Shown piece after piece: positions 7,740 through 14,917 of a stretch of DNA of 31,869 bases (positions are counted from its first letter, which is position 1; each line of letters starts with the position of its first letter). The position numbers and the translations under genes are program-made. A model generated the notes under the pieces. The model was not told where the DNA came from and ran no database searches. It saw only the letters and a program-made list of their open reading frames with translations. The stretch is from positions 1 through 31,869 of the forward strand of contig CAYFMP010000044.1 of assembly GCA_964344215.1 (NCBI GenBank). The letters run 5' to 3'. Origin of the DNA: CAYFMP01 sp964344215 (GTDB lineage Bacteria > Pseudomonadota > Alphaproteobacteria > Rhodospirillales > Casp-alpha2).

Positions 7740-8183
7740 TCATCCGAAAACGATGTAGGACAGCGTCTCGTTGACCCGGCCGCCTCGCTCCAGCGGCATC
7801 ACCGCCATGTGCAAGCTCCGGTGGCCGCGCTCCTGCCAGTCGAGCGAGCCGCTGGCGCACACCGTCCGCCGGTTTTCCAGGACCAACGAGTCGAGGCCTT
7901 TGAAGTCGATGTAGCGCTCGCCGGAATAGACGTCGGCCATCATCCGCCCGGTCAGCTCGCGCTCGTAGAGCTCGACCAGTCGCGTGCCCCACAGCCGGTA
8001 GCGGAAATCGTCGGCGTCCGGCACGTACTTCATGATGCAGAGGTTCTTCCAGTAGGGCATGAAGGCGGCGCCATTGACGTGCTCGAACGGCAGGATGCCG
8101 TCGCCGACGGTGGCCTCGACCAAGTCCATGAACTCCTCGATCTTTGGATGCCTTCGGGCGTTTTCGCAGTGGCAGGTCAACAT
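7740..8183 (-). CDS. Small PAS-domain protein (PAS_5-like)
   Basis: 147 aa from the ATG at 8183. The pattern of an N-terminal helix, then PYWKNLCIMKY, DFRYRLWGTRLVELYERELTG and SLDWQERGHRSLHMAVMPL, fits the single-domain PAS proteins of alphaproteobacteria (PAS_5 type). There is no output domain and no membrane segment. The start lies 52 bp after the guaA stop on the same strand, so it may be cotranscribed with guaA. A longer reading to 8276 would overlap guaA and is less likely. A second protein of this type is at 21488-22048. Ligand unknown. Confidence 0.75.
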   Translation of the reverse strand: MLTCHCENARRHPKIEEFMDLVEATVGDGILPFEHVNGAAFMPYWKNLCIMKYVPDADDFRYRLWGTRLVELYERELTGRMMADVYSGERYIDFKGLDSLVLENRRTVCASGSLDWQERGHRSLHMAVMPLERGGRVNETLSYIVFG

Positions 8184-8235
8184 CGGCGTTGGTTCACTCC
8201 GGGGACGACTGCGGACCGTTACTCCCACTCGCCCA

Positions 8236-9822
8236 TCACTCCCACTCAATCGTGCCGGGCGGCTTCGAAGTGACATCGTAGACCACCCGGTTGATGCCGC
8301 GCACCTCGTTGATGATGCGGCTCGCGACCGAGCCCAGGAAGTCGTGCTCGAAGGCGAAGTAATCGGCCGTCATGCCGTCGGTCGAGGTGACGGCGCGCAG
8401 CGCGCAGACGTAGTCGTAGGTGCGCGCGTCGCCCATGACGCCGACCGTTTGGACCGGCAGCAGCACGGCGAAGGCCTGCCAGATGTGATCATAGAGGCCG
8501 GCGCCCCGGATCTCGTCCAGGTAGATGGCGTCGGCCTTTCGCAGGATCTCGAGCTTTTCCCGCGTGATCGCGCCGGGCACCCGGATCGCCAGCCCCGGAC
8601 CCGGGAACGGGTGGCGGCCGACGAAGGCGTCGGGCAGCCCGAGCTCGCGCCCGAGCACCCGGACCTCGTCCTTGAACAGCTCGCGCAACGGTTCGACCAG
8701 TTTGAGGTTCATGCGCTCAGGCAGGCCGCCGACGTTGTGGTGCGACTTGATGGTAACGCTCGGCCCGCCGGTGAACGAGACGCTCTCGATGACGTCGGGA
8801 TAGAGCGTCCCCTGAGCCAGGAACTCCGCATCGCCGACCTTCGACGCCTCCTCCTCGAAGACGTCGATGAAGAGGCCGCCGATGATCTTGCGCTTCCTCT
8901 CCGGGTCGTCGACGCCCGAAAGCGCGTCGAGGAACAGATCGGACGCGTCGCGGTGCACCAGCGCGATGTTGTAGTGATCGCGAAAGAGGCCCACCACCTG
9001 GTCGGCCTCGCCTGCGCGCATCAGCCCGGTGTCGACAAAGACGCAGGTCAACCGCTCGCCGATCGCCTCGTGCAAGAGGACGGCGACGACCGATGAATCG
9101 ACGCCGCCGGACAGCCCGCAGATGACCCTGCCGGTGCCGACCTCGGCGCGGACCTTGGCGATCTCTTCGGCGCGGAACGCCTTCATCGTCCACTCGCCCC
9201 TGCACCCGCAAACGCCGTGCGTGAAGTTGGAAAGCAGCCTGGCGCCGTCCGGCGTGTGCGCGACCTCGGGGTGGAACTGGACCCCGTAGAAGCGGCGTTC
9301 CTCGTCGGCGATGGCGGCGTAGGGCGCCGAATCGGTGATGGCGCAGGCGGCGAAGCCTTGCGGGATGGACTCGATCTTGTCGCCGTGGCTCATCCACACC
9401 TGGTGCTTGTCGCCCTCCTTCCACACCCCTTCGAACAGCGCGCAATCGCCGACCACGTCGACGAAGGTGCGGCCGAACTCCTGATGATCGGACGGCGTCA
9501 CCCGGCCGCCCAGCTGCTGGGCCATGGTCATCTCGCCGTAGCAGATGCCCAACACCGGCAGCCCCATCTCGAACAGCTCGTCGGGCGCGCGCGGCGTCTC
9601 CATCTCGGCCACCGAGGCCGGCCCGCCCGACAGGATGACGCCGCGCGGTGCGAACGCCTCGATGCTCTCACGGCTCACCTTCTGGAACGGGTGGACCTCG
9701 CTGTAGACGCCGGATTCGCGGACCCGGCGGGCGATCAACTGCGTCACCTGGCTGCCGAAATCGACGATCAGGATGCGGTCGGCGTGGGACTCCGCGCGGG
9801 ACAAAGCATGGGTGTCGGTCAT
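8236..9822 (-). CDS. guaA: GMP synthase, glutamine-hydrolysing
   Basis: 528 aa, full length. It converts XMP to GMP using glutamine and ATP in purine biosynthesis. The N-terminal class I amidotransferase domain has the nucleophile C94 in LGICYGEM and the partner motif VQFHPEV. The ATP pyrophosphatase domain has the PP-loop SGGVDSS. The C-terminal dimerisation domain carries GPGLAIR and ends in TSKPPGTIEWE, as in other GuaA proteins. A short copy of the last codons (GAGTGGGAG plus a stop) recurs just after the stop. Confidence 0.98.
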   Translation of the reverse strand: MTDTHALSRAESHADRILIVDFGSQVTQLIARRVRESGVYSEVHPFQKVSRESIEAFAPRGVILSGGPASVAEMETPRAPDELFEMGLPVLGICYGEMTMAQQLGGRVTPSDHQEFGRTFVDVVGDCALFEGVWKEGDKHQVWMSHGDKIESIPQGFAACAITDSAPYAAIADEERRFYGVQFHPEVAHTPDGARLLSNFTHGVCGCRGEWTMKAFRAEEIAKVRAEVGTGRVICGLSGGVDSSVVAVLLHEAIGERLTCVFVDTGLMRAGEADQVVGLFRDHYNIALVHRDASDLFLDALSGVDDPERKRKIIGGLFIDVFEEEASKVGDAEFLAQGTLYPDVIESVSFTGGPSVTIKSHHNVGGLPERMNLKLVEPLRELFKDEVRVLGRELGLPDAFVGRHPFPGPGLAIRVPGAITREKLEILRKADAIYLDEIRGAGLYDHIWQAFAVLLPVQTVGVMGDARTYDYVCALRAVTSTDGMTADYFAFEHDFLGSVASRIINEVRGINRVVYDVTSKPPGTIEWE

Positions 9823-9953
9823 CGCCTGTTCTTACGCGAGCCCGGCCCGACTCGCAAGCCGCCAGACACGCCTCCCACCCGCCGCGCCACCGCGCCGCCG
9901 GCGGTCCCGAATTCGCGCGACCGCGCCGCCGCGCCCGTCCCTCTCTTTCGAGT

Positions 9954-10108
9954 CGCCCGGTTCACGGGCGCGGGACAAATCGCCCGGTCGACGGGCGCGG
10001 GACAAATCGCCCGGTCGACGGACGCGGGACAAATCGCCCGGTCGACGGACGCGGGACAAATCGCCCGGTCGGCGGGCGCGGGACAGATCGCCCGGTCGGC
10101 GGGCGCGG
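9954..10108. repeat. 27-bp hairpin-forming tandem repeat, 5.7 copies
   Basis: Units begin at 9954, 9981, 10008, 10035 and 10062, with a partial sixth at 10089-10108. In a typical unit CGCCCG and CGGGCG are complementary around a 5-nt GTCGA or GTTCA loop, followed by CGGGACAAAT. Units 3 and 4 have a G-to-A change that breaks one pair. The length of 27 leaves all six frames open, giving a 9-residue peptide repeat in any frame, so I read the array as non-coding. It fills the gap between guaA and fccB. A related two-copy array lies at 12064-12116. Confidence 0.92.
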
Positions 10109-10125
10109 AGCCGTTACCTCCCGGA

Positions 10126-11400
10126 TCAGCCCCAGATGTCCCGCGAGATGCTGTCGTACCAGCCGCGCGTGTAGTCGGCCTCCTTCAGGCGCACGTCGGC
10201 CGCCGCTGCCGACGGGCTCAGGCCGCCGGAGCCCTTGATCTTGACGATCTTGCCGCCCTCGTAGCCGTAGACCATGGCGACCGAGATGCCGTAGTCGGGC
10301 GCCACCAGGCTGTAACACGTGTTGACGAACTTCGGCTGGCCGGCGGCGCCGCCGCCGATCAGCGCGGCGACGGCCGCCGCGCACACCTTGGCCTGGCTGC
10401 TGGCCGCGAAGCCCGACTTCGGCATCGGCGCCGCGATCGACGAATCGCCGATGACGTGGACGCCCGGCACCAGCGTCGATTCGAAGGTGCCATGGTCGAC
10501 CGGGCACCAGCCGGTGTTGTCGGCCAGACCGAAGTCGCGGGCGACCTTGCCGGCCAACTGGCCGGGGATGAAGTTGATGACGTCGGCCTTGACCTCGCCG
10601 AAGTCGGTCTTCAGCGTCATCGCCTTGGCGTCGACCGCCTTGACGACGCCGTCGGCGTCGACGTTGCGGTACTCGATCATGCCCGGATAGAGCGCCGCCC
10701 AGCCCTCCTTGAAGAGGCCCTGCTTGGAGAACTTCTTCTTCGGATCGAGGACGACGATCTTCGATTTCGGCTTGTGCATCTTGAAGTAGTTGGCGACCAG
10801 GCTGATCCGCTCGCCCGGTCCCGGCGGGCAGCGGAACGGGTTGACCGGCGGCGAGATGACGAAGACGCCGCCGTCCGCCATCGCCTGCAGCTGGTTGCGC
10901 AGCAGCAGGGTCTGCGGGCCGGGCTTCCAGGCGTGCGGCACCCGGTCCACCGTCGAGGCGTCGAGCCCGTCGATCCTGTCCCAGCGAAAGTCGATGCCGG
11001 GCGAGACGATCAATCGGTCGTAGGCGAGCGACGAGCCCGATGCCAGGGCGACCTTGCGGGCGGTGGCGTCGAGGCCGGTGGCGGTGTCGTGGACGACGGT
11101 GATGCCGGCGCCCCTGAGCCCGTCGTAGGAATGGGTGATCCGCGAGATCGGGTTGAGGCCGCCGATCACCGTGTTGGAGAACGGGCAGGTGACGTAGTTC
11201 AGCATCGGCTCGACCAGGGTGACATCGAGGCTGGAATCGAAGCGCTTCAGGTAGCGCGCCGCCGTCGCCCCGCCGAAGCCGCCGCCGACGACGACGACCT
11301 TGGCGCCGGCCGCGCCGCCGATATTGGGCAGGCCGAAGGCGCCGACCAGGCCGAGCGAGCCGGCCAGCGCGTTGAAACGTCTACGGGTAAGATTGTTCAT
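10126..11400 (-). CDS. fccB: Flavocytochrome c sulfide dehydrogenase, flavoprotein subunit
   Basis: 424 aa. A twin-arginine signal (RRRF near residue 6) precedes the FAD-binding motif VVVGGGFGG (about 35-43). C72 in NYVTCPFSN corresponds to the covalent FAD-attachment cysteine of the family, and C191 (NPFRCPPGP) with C362 (FVNTCYS) are placed like the redox disulfide. The C-terminus matches the flavin-binding domain of sulfide dehydrogenases. It would oxidise sulfide in the periplasm and pass electrons to the cytochrome encoded 12 bp upstream. AGGAGG precedes the start. No other sox or sulfur-oxidation gene is visible in the window. Confidence 0.92.
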   Translation of the reverse strand: MNNLTRRRFNALAGSLGLVGAFGLPNIGGAAGAKVVVVGGGFGGATAARYLKRFDSSLDVTLVEPMLNYVTCPFSNTVIGGLNPISRITHSYDGLRGAGITVVHDTATGLDATARKVALASGSSLAYDRLIVSPGIDFRWDRIDGLDASTVDRVPHAWKPGPQTLLLRNQLQAMADGGVFVISPPVNPFRCPPGPGERISLVANYFKMHKPKSKIVVLDPKKKFSKQGLFKEGWAALYPGMIEYRNVDADGVVKAVDAKAMTLKTDFGEVKADVINFIPGQLAGKVARDFGLADNTGWCPVDHGTFESTLVPGVHVIGDSSIAAPMPKSGFAASSQAKVCAAAVAALIGGGAAGQPKFVNTCYSLVAPDYGISVAMVYGYEGGKIVKIKGSGGLSPSAAAADVRLKEADYTRGWYDSISRDIWG

Positions 11401-11412
11401 GAAGCGCCCTCC

Positions 11413-11715
11413 TCATTTGCCGAAGTAGCCGGCCAGCTTCTCGATTTCCGAATCGGTGAACCCCTTGGCGATGCGGGTCATCACCGTGCCCTGGCGCTGG
11501 CCGTCGCGGAACTGGGTCAGGGTGCGGATTATGTAGTCCTGTTTCTTGCCGGCGATCGACGGCATGGCGCCGGCGCTGTTGCCGTCGGGTCCGTGGCACG
11601 AGAAACAGGTGTTGGCGAGCACGTCCGGCGAGGCTTCGCCCGCCTCGGCCGCCGCAGCGGCCAGGACGGCGACGGCCAACGCCAGCGACGCGCCGCCCAA
11701 GCGGTGCAAGATCAT
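11413..11715 (-). CDS. fccA: Monohaem cytochrome c subunit of sulfide dehydrogenase
   Basis: 100 aa from the ATG at 11715, chosen for the GGGGGAGG ribosome-binding site 7 nt upstream; the open frame extends far upstream but without a family-like sequence. A signal peptide (about residues 1-26, ending AEAGEA) leads to a class I cytochrome c with CFSCH (C37, C40, H41) and a likely axial methionine M79 in GTVMTRIAKGF. It is the electron acceptor for FccB, encoded 12 bp downstream. The single haem-binding site indicates the short c553-like form of FccA rather than the dihaem form. Confidence 0.9.
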   Translation of the reverse strand: MILHRLGGASLALAVAVLAAAAAEAGEASPDVLANTCFSCHGPDGNSAGAMPSIAGKKQDYIIRTLTQFRDGQRQGTVMTRIAKGFTDSEIEKLAGYFGK

Positions 11716-12034
11716 CTGGGTGCCTCCCCCGGCCGCGCGGCAAACCGAGCCGCTGGGCCGGTCCTGGTTTAATAACAAACGTTGCCAAATGGCCTTCGGC
11801 CCGGCCCCGACGACACCCCTCGCGATCCTCCCCGGCGGTCGGCGCGGGAACTTCCCGCACGGCCGGCCACCGATAAGAGTAGGGCGAAACGGCGCTTCCC
11901 GTAAACATTTTTCACACCTCGTTTGCGTAGTTTGCGAGCGGCGGCGGCGGCCGCTTCGGGGAGGGGGCGGCCCGTGGCCGGACACCGACCCCGGAATGTT
12001 GAGGAATGCTGAGGAATGTTGAGGAATGCCAACA
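11716..12034. other. Non-coding region upstream of fccAB
   Basis: About 320 bp with no convincing gene. It must hold the fccA promoter, though I cannot place one with confidence. Four copies of a 10-bp repeat (11993-12032) lie at the distal end. Confidence 0.5.
11993..12032. repeat. 10-bp tandem repeat, four copies
   Basis: GGAATGTTGA, GGAATGCTGA, GGAATGTTGA and GGAATGCCAA follow one another directly, ending three bases before the stop codon of the terminase-like gene. Confidence 0.85.
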
Positions 12035-12619
12035 TCAACTCGCCTCCGGTTCGGTTCCGTCGTCGCCCCGTTCAGGGGCGCGGGACAAGTCGCCCCGTTC
12101 AGGGGCGCGGGACAAGGAATCGTCCGCGCCGTCGTCCTCGGCCAAGGCTTGAGCCAGATTTGCTTCGGCGCGGGCGATGATCTCGGCCATGTCCATCTCG
12201 TCGGCGGCGCGGTGCCAGTCGTCGTTGGCGGCGAGGCCCGAGCCGCCGCCCCGGCCTGTGGCGGCATGGCGGGCCGATGCGCTCGAATCCGGCAGGCGGG
12301 GGAGGGCCAACCCGGCGATGCGGGCCTCGGCCTCGATTGCGCGGACGGCGACCCCCAAGGCGCCGCGCTCGATGGCCCGCGCGCAGACGTCCTCCAGCCT
12401 CGCCGTCAGCCGGCCGCGCTCGGCCGCCGCCGCTTCGGCCCGTTCGGCGTCGATTTCCTCGATGCGGGCGCGCACCTCCGGCGTCTTCAGCAACCGATTA
12501 CCCTGGCTGTAGGCGGTCCGGGCTTCGTAACCGGCCTCGCGCGCCGCCCTGGCCGCGTTGCCGTGGGCGGCAAAGGCCCGGCAGAACGCCTCGCGCCGCC
12601 GTGATAACCGTTTTTCCAT
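12035..12619 (-). CDS. Small-terminase-like protein with C-terminal repeat
   Basis: 194 aa. Residues about 5-60 (RREAFCRAFAAHGNAARAA, then REAGYEARTAYSQGNRLLKTPEVRARI) match the helix-turn-helix region of phage terminase small subunits (Terminase_2 type), which recognise DNA packaging sites. The rest is Ala/Glu-rich helix. The C-terminus contains a perfect 9-residue repeat, LSRAPERGD twice, encoded by the 27-bp repeat at 12064-12116. No large terminase, portal or other phage gene is nearby, so this is either a prophage remnant or a domesticated DNA-binding protein. AGGAG precedes the start and lies in an inverted repeat (12625-12663). Confidence 0.7.
   Translation of the reverse strand: MEKRLSRRREAFCRAFAAHGNAARAAREAGYEARTAYSQGNRLLKTPEVRARIEEIDAERAEAAAAERGRLTARLEDVCARAIERGALGVAVRAIEAEARIAGLALPRLPDSSASARHAATGRGGGSGLAANDDWHRAADEMDMAEIIARAEANLAQALAEDDGADDSLSRAPERGDLSRAPERGDDGTEPEAS
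12064..12116. repeat. 27-bp hairpin repeat, two copies, in frame within a gene
   Basis: Units lie at 12064-12090 and 12091-12116. Each has CGCCCC and GGGGCG arms around GTTCA, then CGGGACAAG. It is related to the 9954-10108 array with the stem changed on both sides (G to C and C to G), which keeps the pairing. Confidence 0.9.
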
Positions 12620-12624
12620 ATTTG

Positions 12625-12663
12625 TTCTCCTTACTGGGTCATGAAAGGCCCAGAATAGGAGAA
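12625..12663 (-). promoter_or_regulatory. Inverted repeat enclosing the ribosome-binding site of the terminase-like gene
   Basis: TTCTCCTTACTGGG (12625-12638) pairs imperfectly with CCCAGAATAGGAGAA (12649-12663). The Shine-Dalgarno AGGAG of the minus-strand gene is in one arm, so folding of the leader could hide it. Confidence 0.45.
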
Positions 12664-12722
12664 TAATGTCGGATTGTCAAGGAAAAAATACCGGGCAAGA
12701 TATGCTGTGTTGATCCGTCGAA

Positions 12723-12752
12723 CGGAGTTGACCAGTTTTCTACTCAACTCCG
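12723..12752. promoter_or_regulatory. 9-bp inverted repeat, possible operator
   Basis: CGGAGTTGA (12723-12731) and TCAACTCCG (12744-12752) are perfectly complementary with a 12-nt spacer. The repeat lies in the divergent region between the terminase-like gene and the DUF3800 gene, 57 nt before the latter's start. It could be an operator or an RNA hairpin. Confidence 0.45.
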
Positions 12753-12809
12753 GTAGTCGCCAAGGCAGTCTGTTTAAAAAACTTACAACTCATTGTAGGT
12801 TCTTCAGGG

Positions 12810-13832
12810 ATGCACATCTTCATCGACGAGTCCGGAAGCTTTTCCGGGAGTGCGAACAAACAACACGCGTTGAGTTGTGTGGGAGCGCTAGTGATTCCGG
12901 ATTTCCGGCTCGATCAAGTCTTCGACAGGTATAAGCGTTTGAAGAAGCGGTTACCGAAGAAGGCCGGAGAGGTAAAAGGCTCATTTCTCAATGAGAGCGA
13001 AGTGGCGGCAATCACAGATTTGCTAGCCAAGAACGATGTCGTTCTCGAAGTCGTCATCTTTGACTCGGCCACTCAAAGCGCGCAAGAGATCACGAAGCAC
13101 AAGCTAGAACAAGCGAGGTTAATGACCCGAGACCTCACGGACCAACACCACCCGGTGGTTGTCGGTCAGGTCGTAGCGCTCTCAGAAAGACTAAAGGAGC
13201 TTTCCAATCAACTCTACGCCCAATTGGTCGCAACGACCGTGGTTGTGGAGCGAACAGTTGAGCATTCGACGATCTATCATAGTCAACGAAACCCCAAGGA
13301 GTTGGGGGCGTTTCATTGGGTTCTTGATGCAAAGGCACCTGATGGCATCACGTCGGGCGAAGAACTCTGGCGGTTCATGGTGTGTCCAATGATCCAGTCG
13401 AGCAGCCGCAACAGGCCCATGAAGATGCTATCAGAAGGTGATTACTCATATTTTGACTTGAACTTCAGAACAAACACGCCTGAGTACTTGATTGAACATG
13501 GTTACAGCCCTGGAGAGGGCATCGATATAGGAAAACTGATGAACGAAAGCATCCAGTTTTCCGACTCGAAAGACAAATTAGGCCTCCAACTGGCAGATAT
13601 TGTCGTTAACGCGACACGTCGCGCATTGGTGGGGAACCTGAAGGTTGAGGGATGGCGGGGACTATCCCGATTGATGTTTTCGGTTAGGGGGCAGTCAATC
13701 CAGATGATTTCATTGGAATCAAGCGAGACACGGAAACTTGGCCTCCAACGCCAACGTGTCTTTCCTTACTCTGATACAATTAATGTACTCAGCCAAAATT
13801 CAAAAAAAATGTTAGCGCCTCGGTTCCGGTAA
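12810..13832 (+). CDS. DUF3800 domain-containing protein
   Basis: 340 aa. The N-terminal MHIFIDESGSF and the C-terminal LGLQLADIVVNATRR are the hallmark acidic motifs of DUF3800, a family with a proposed RNase H-like fold often seen in phage- and defence-rich regions. The conserved D in FIDESG and D in LADIV are candidate metal ligands by family analogy. Base composition is distinctly more AT-rich than the core genes around it, suggesting horizontal transfer. CAGGG lies directly before the ATG as a weak ribosome-binding site; TAGGTT just upstream may be a -10. Convergent with the next gene, 32 bp apart. Biochemical function not established. Confidence 0.85.
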   Translation: MHIFIDESGSFSGSANKQHALSCVGALVIPDFRLDQVFDRYKRLKKRLPKKAGEVKGSFLNESEVAAITDLLAKNDVVLEVVIFDSATQSAQEITKHKLEQARLMTRDLTDQHHPVVVGQVVALSERLKELSNQLYAQLVATTVVVERTVEHSTIYHSQRNPKELGAFHWVLDAKAPDGITSGEELWRFMVCPMIQSSSRNRPMKMLSEGDYSYFDLNFRTNTPEYLIEHGYSPGEGIDIGKLMNESIQFSDSKDKLGLQLADIVVNATRRALVGNLKVEGWRGLSRLMFSVRGQSIQMISLESSETRKLGLQRQRVFPYSDTINVLSQNSKKMLAPRFR

Positions 13833-13864
13833 TCCGCGCTTGTCTTTTTCGGCAATGTACCTGC

Positions 13865-14443
13865 TTAGGTGACGGACGTTGCCTGCTTGAGGGCTACCCG
13901 TTCTTTGAGCACTGATGAACCGAATGACAGTTGTTCAAACCTTGGAAGACTTCTGATGTTAGGAAATAAGGAGTTTGCGCTCACAACTTGAGGCTCTGGC
14001 AGGTTAAGTTCATCGGGCTTCGTAGCGATGTGCCACAGTTGGAACACGGACATCGACGTTGAGAGTTTCTTTTGTTCAGGGCGTTTCTTGTTTTCGGCTC
14101 CTATTAAAAGGCCGCACTCAAGCGTAGCGATAAAAATCATTGCGTCGTTAGATAGATCAGAGAACTCAAATGTAGCCTCGGGATCGCGATCGGCGTGCTT
14201 AAAGAAGTTCTGAGCTTCCCTGAGAGCATCAATAATCTGCCGCCTTGTGAGGTGAGGATTCTCTTCAACAATTTTCTGACGCCAGGACTGATGCCCTGCT
14301 TGTTCCAGTAGATCTGCGAATACCGTTGCAGACGCCGCAGCAAGGGTATGGATCGATACGATGTCTCCAGCGTTGAAGAAAAGCTTAATCGCCGTATCCA
14401 ATTGCCGAGTTGCAACGGCGCACTTTGTGAGCCTTACATCCAT
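13865..14443 (-). CDS. Hypothetical protein with NFFKHADRDP motif
   Basis: 192 aa, AT-rich codon use like the DUF3800 gene. The N-terminal TRQLDTAIKLFFNAGDIVSIHTLAAAS and the central ALREAQNFFKHADRDPEATF recall a widespread family of uncharacterised proteobacterial proteins that I remember but cannot name. The protein looks all-helical with no signal peptide or membrane segment. The KHAD motif with a nearby Arg superficially resembles HEPN ribonuclease motifs, but the Arg-to-His spacing is 7 rather than 4-6, so I do not assign it. GAGG lies about 10 nt before the ATG. It is convergent with the DUF3800 gene. Confidence 0.7.
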   Translation of the reverse strand: MDVRLTKCAVATRQLDTAIKLFFNAGDIVSIHTLAAASATVFADLLEQAGHQSWRQKIVEENPHLTRRQIIDALREAQNFFKHADRDPEATFEFSDLSNDAMIFIATLECGLLIGAENKKRPEQKKLSTSMSVFQLWHIATKPDELNLPEPQVVSANSLFPNIRSLPRFEQLSFGSSVLKERVALKQATSVT

Positions 14444-14472
14444 ATCGCTGCCTCTAGGCTTGGTCGGTTAGG

Positions 14473-14501
14473 TTGTGATCGTCAGCACTCGAACCTATAA
14501 T
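14473..14501 (+). promoter_or_regulatory. Strong sigma-70-like promoter
   Basis: TTGTGA (14473-14478), a 17-nt spacer and a perfect TATAAT (14496-14501). The -10 ends 6 nt before ATG 14508, so transcription should begin at or next to the start codon. Confidence 0.65.
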
Positions 14502-14507
14502 CGATTC

Positions 14508-14774
14508 ATGATGAAACATAACAACTACTACGTTCGCACTCTTGGCGCAGTAAGCATTGGTGTTTTTGTTTTCAGCAATGCACTGGAAGGTGATAGTGCG
14601 CCGGAATGGGCGGGGGACGCTGCCCGTGTTCTTGAGGCCACGGTATCGTCTACTGCCACAACGGTCAGTGGTGGAACTTCCGAGTTCGTGCGAAACGAAA
14701 TCACAGGGGAAGAGTACCAACTACTACCACCTTCCAGCGTTCGGTATGTCACTTCGTTTCAAGTCGTGGAGTAG
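14508..14774 (+). CDS. Small exported or membrane-anchored protein, probably leaderless
   Basis: 88 aa from the ATG at 14508 (another ATG follows at once at 14511). MMKHNNYYVR precedes a hydrophobic stretch, TLGAVSIGVFVFSNALEG, compatible with a signal peptide or one membrane anchor; the rest is polar with many Ser, Thr and Glu. There is no Shine-Dalgarno sequence, but a near-consensus promoter points straight at the ATG. I do not recognise the family. It is divergent from the gene at 13865-14443 and belongs to the same AT-richer island. An in-frame GTG at 14475 would lie inside the promoter. Confidence 0.5.
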   Translation: MMKHNNYYVRTLGAVSIGVFVFSNALEGDSAPEWAGDAARVLEATVSSTATTVSGGTSEFVRNEITGEEYQLLPPSSVRYVTSFQVVE

Positions 14775-14843
14775 TTCTTTCGTTCGGTTCAGTTGCTGTC
14801 ACCCGACTGCAGCCGCGATAGAGAAAGAAGGCCGTGGCTCCTT

Positions 14844-14903
14844 CCCCCTCACCCCTTCACGCACACCACCTGCTTCAGCGCATGCACGACCTCGACGAGG
14901 TCG
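14844..14903 (-). repeat. Second copy of the rtcB 3' tail
   Basis: These 60 bp match 15729-15788, the 3' end of rtcB, at 57 of 60 positions and in the same orientation. On the minus strand they encode the last 15 or so RtcB residues (LVEVVHALKQVVCVKG and a stop) plus 13 bp beyond the stop. The three differences give one silent change and one Thr-to-Ala change. The hicA-hicB cassette lies between the copies. Confidence 0.93.
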
Positions 14904-14917
14904 GGGGCGGGGCGTGC

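Noticed and set aside
9954..10108. The 27-bp array as a CRISPR array
   Set aside because: There are no unique spacers between repeats, the units are directly tandem, and no cas gene is present.
9773..10174. Open frames through the 27-bp array that encode repeated RARDKSPGR-type peptides
   Set aside because: A repeat length divisible by three keeps any frame open once one unit lacks stops. There is no start signal, and every frame gives a repeat peptide.
9217..11772. An 851-residue plus-strand open frame
   Set aside because: It is antisense to guaA, fccB and fccA and crosses the tandem array; its long length follows from high GC content.
11716..12267. An N-terminal extension of the fccA reading frame of about 180 residues
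   Set aside because: It overlaps the terminase-like gene antisense, has no family-like sequence, and a strong ribosome-binding site supports the start at 11715.
13865..14443. Assigning the NFFKHADRDP protein as a HEPN ribonuclease
   Set aside because: The Arg-to-His spacing is seven residues, not four to six, and the overall match is only impressionistic.
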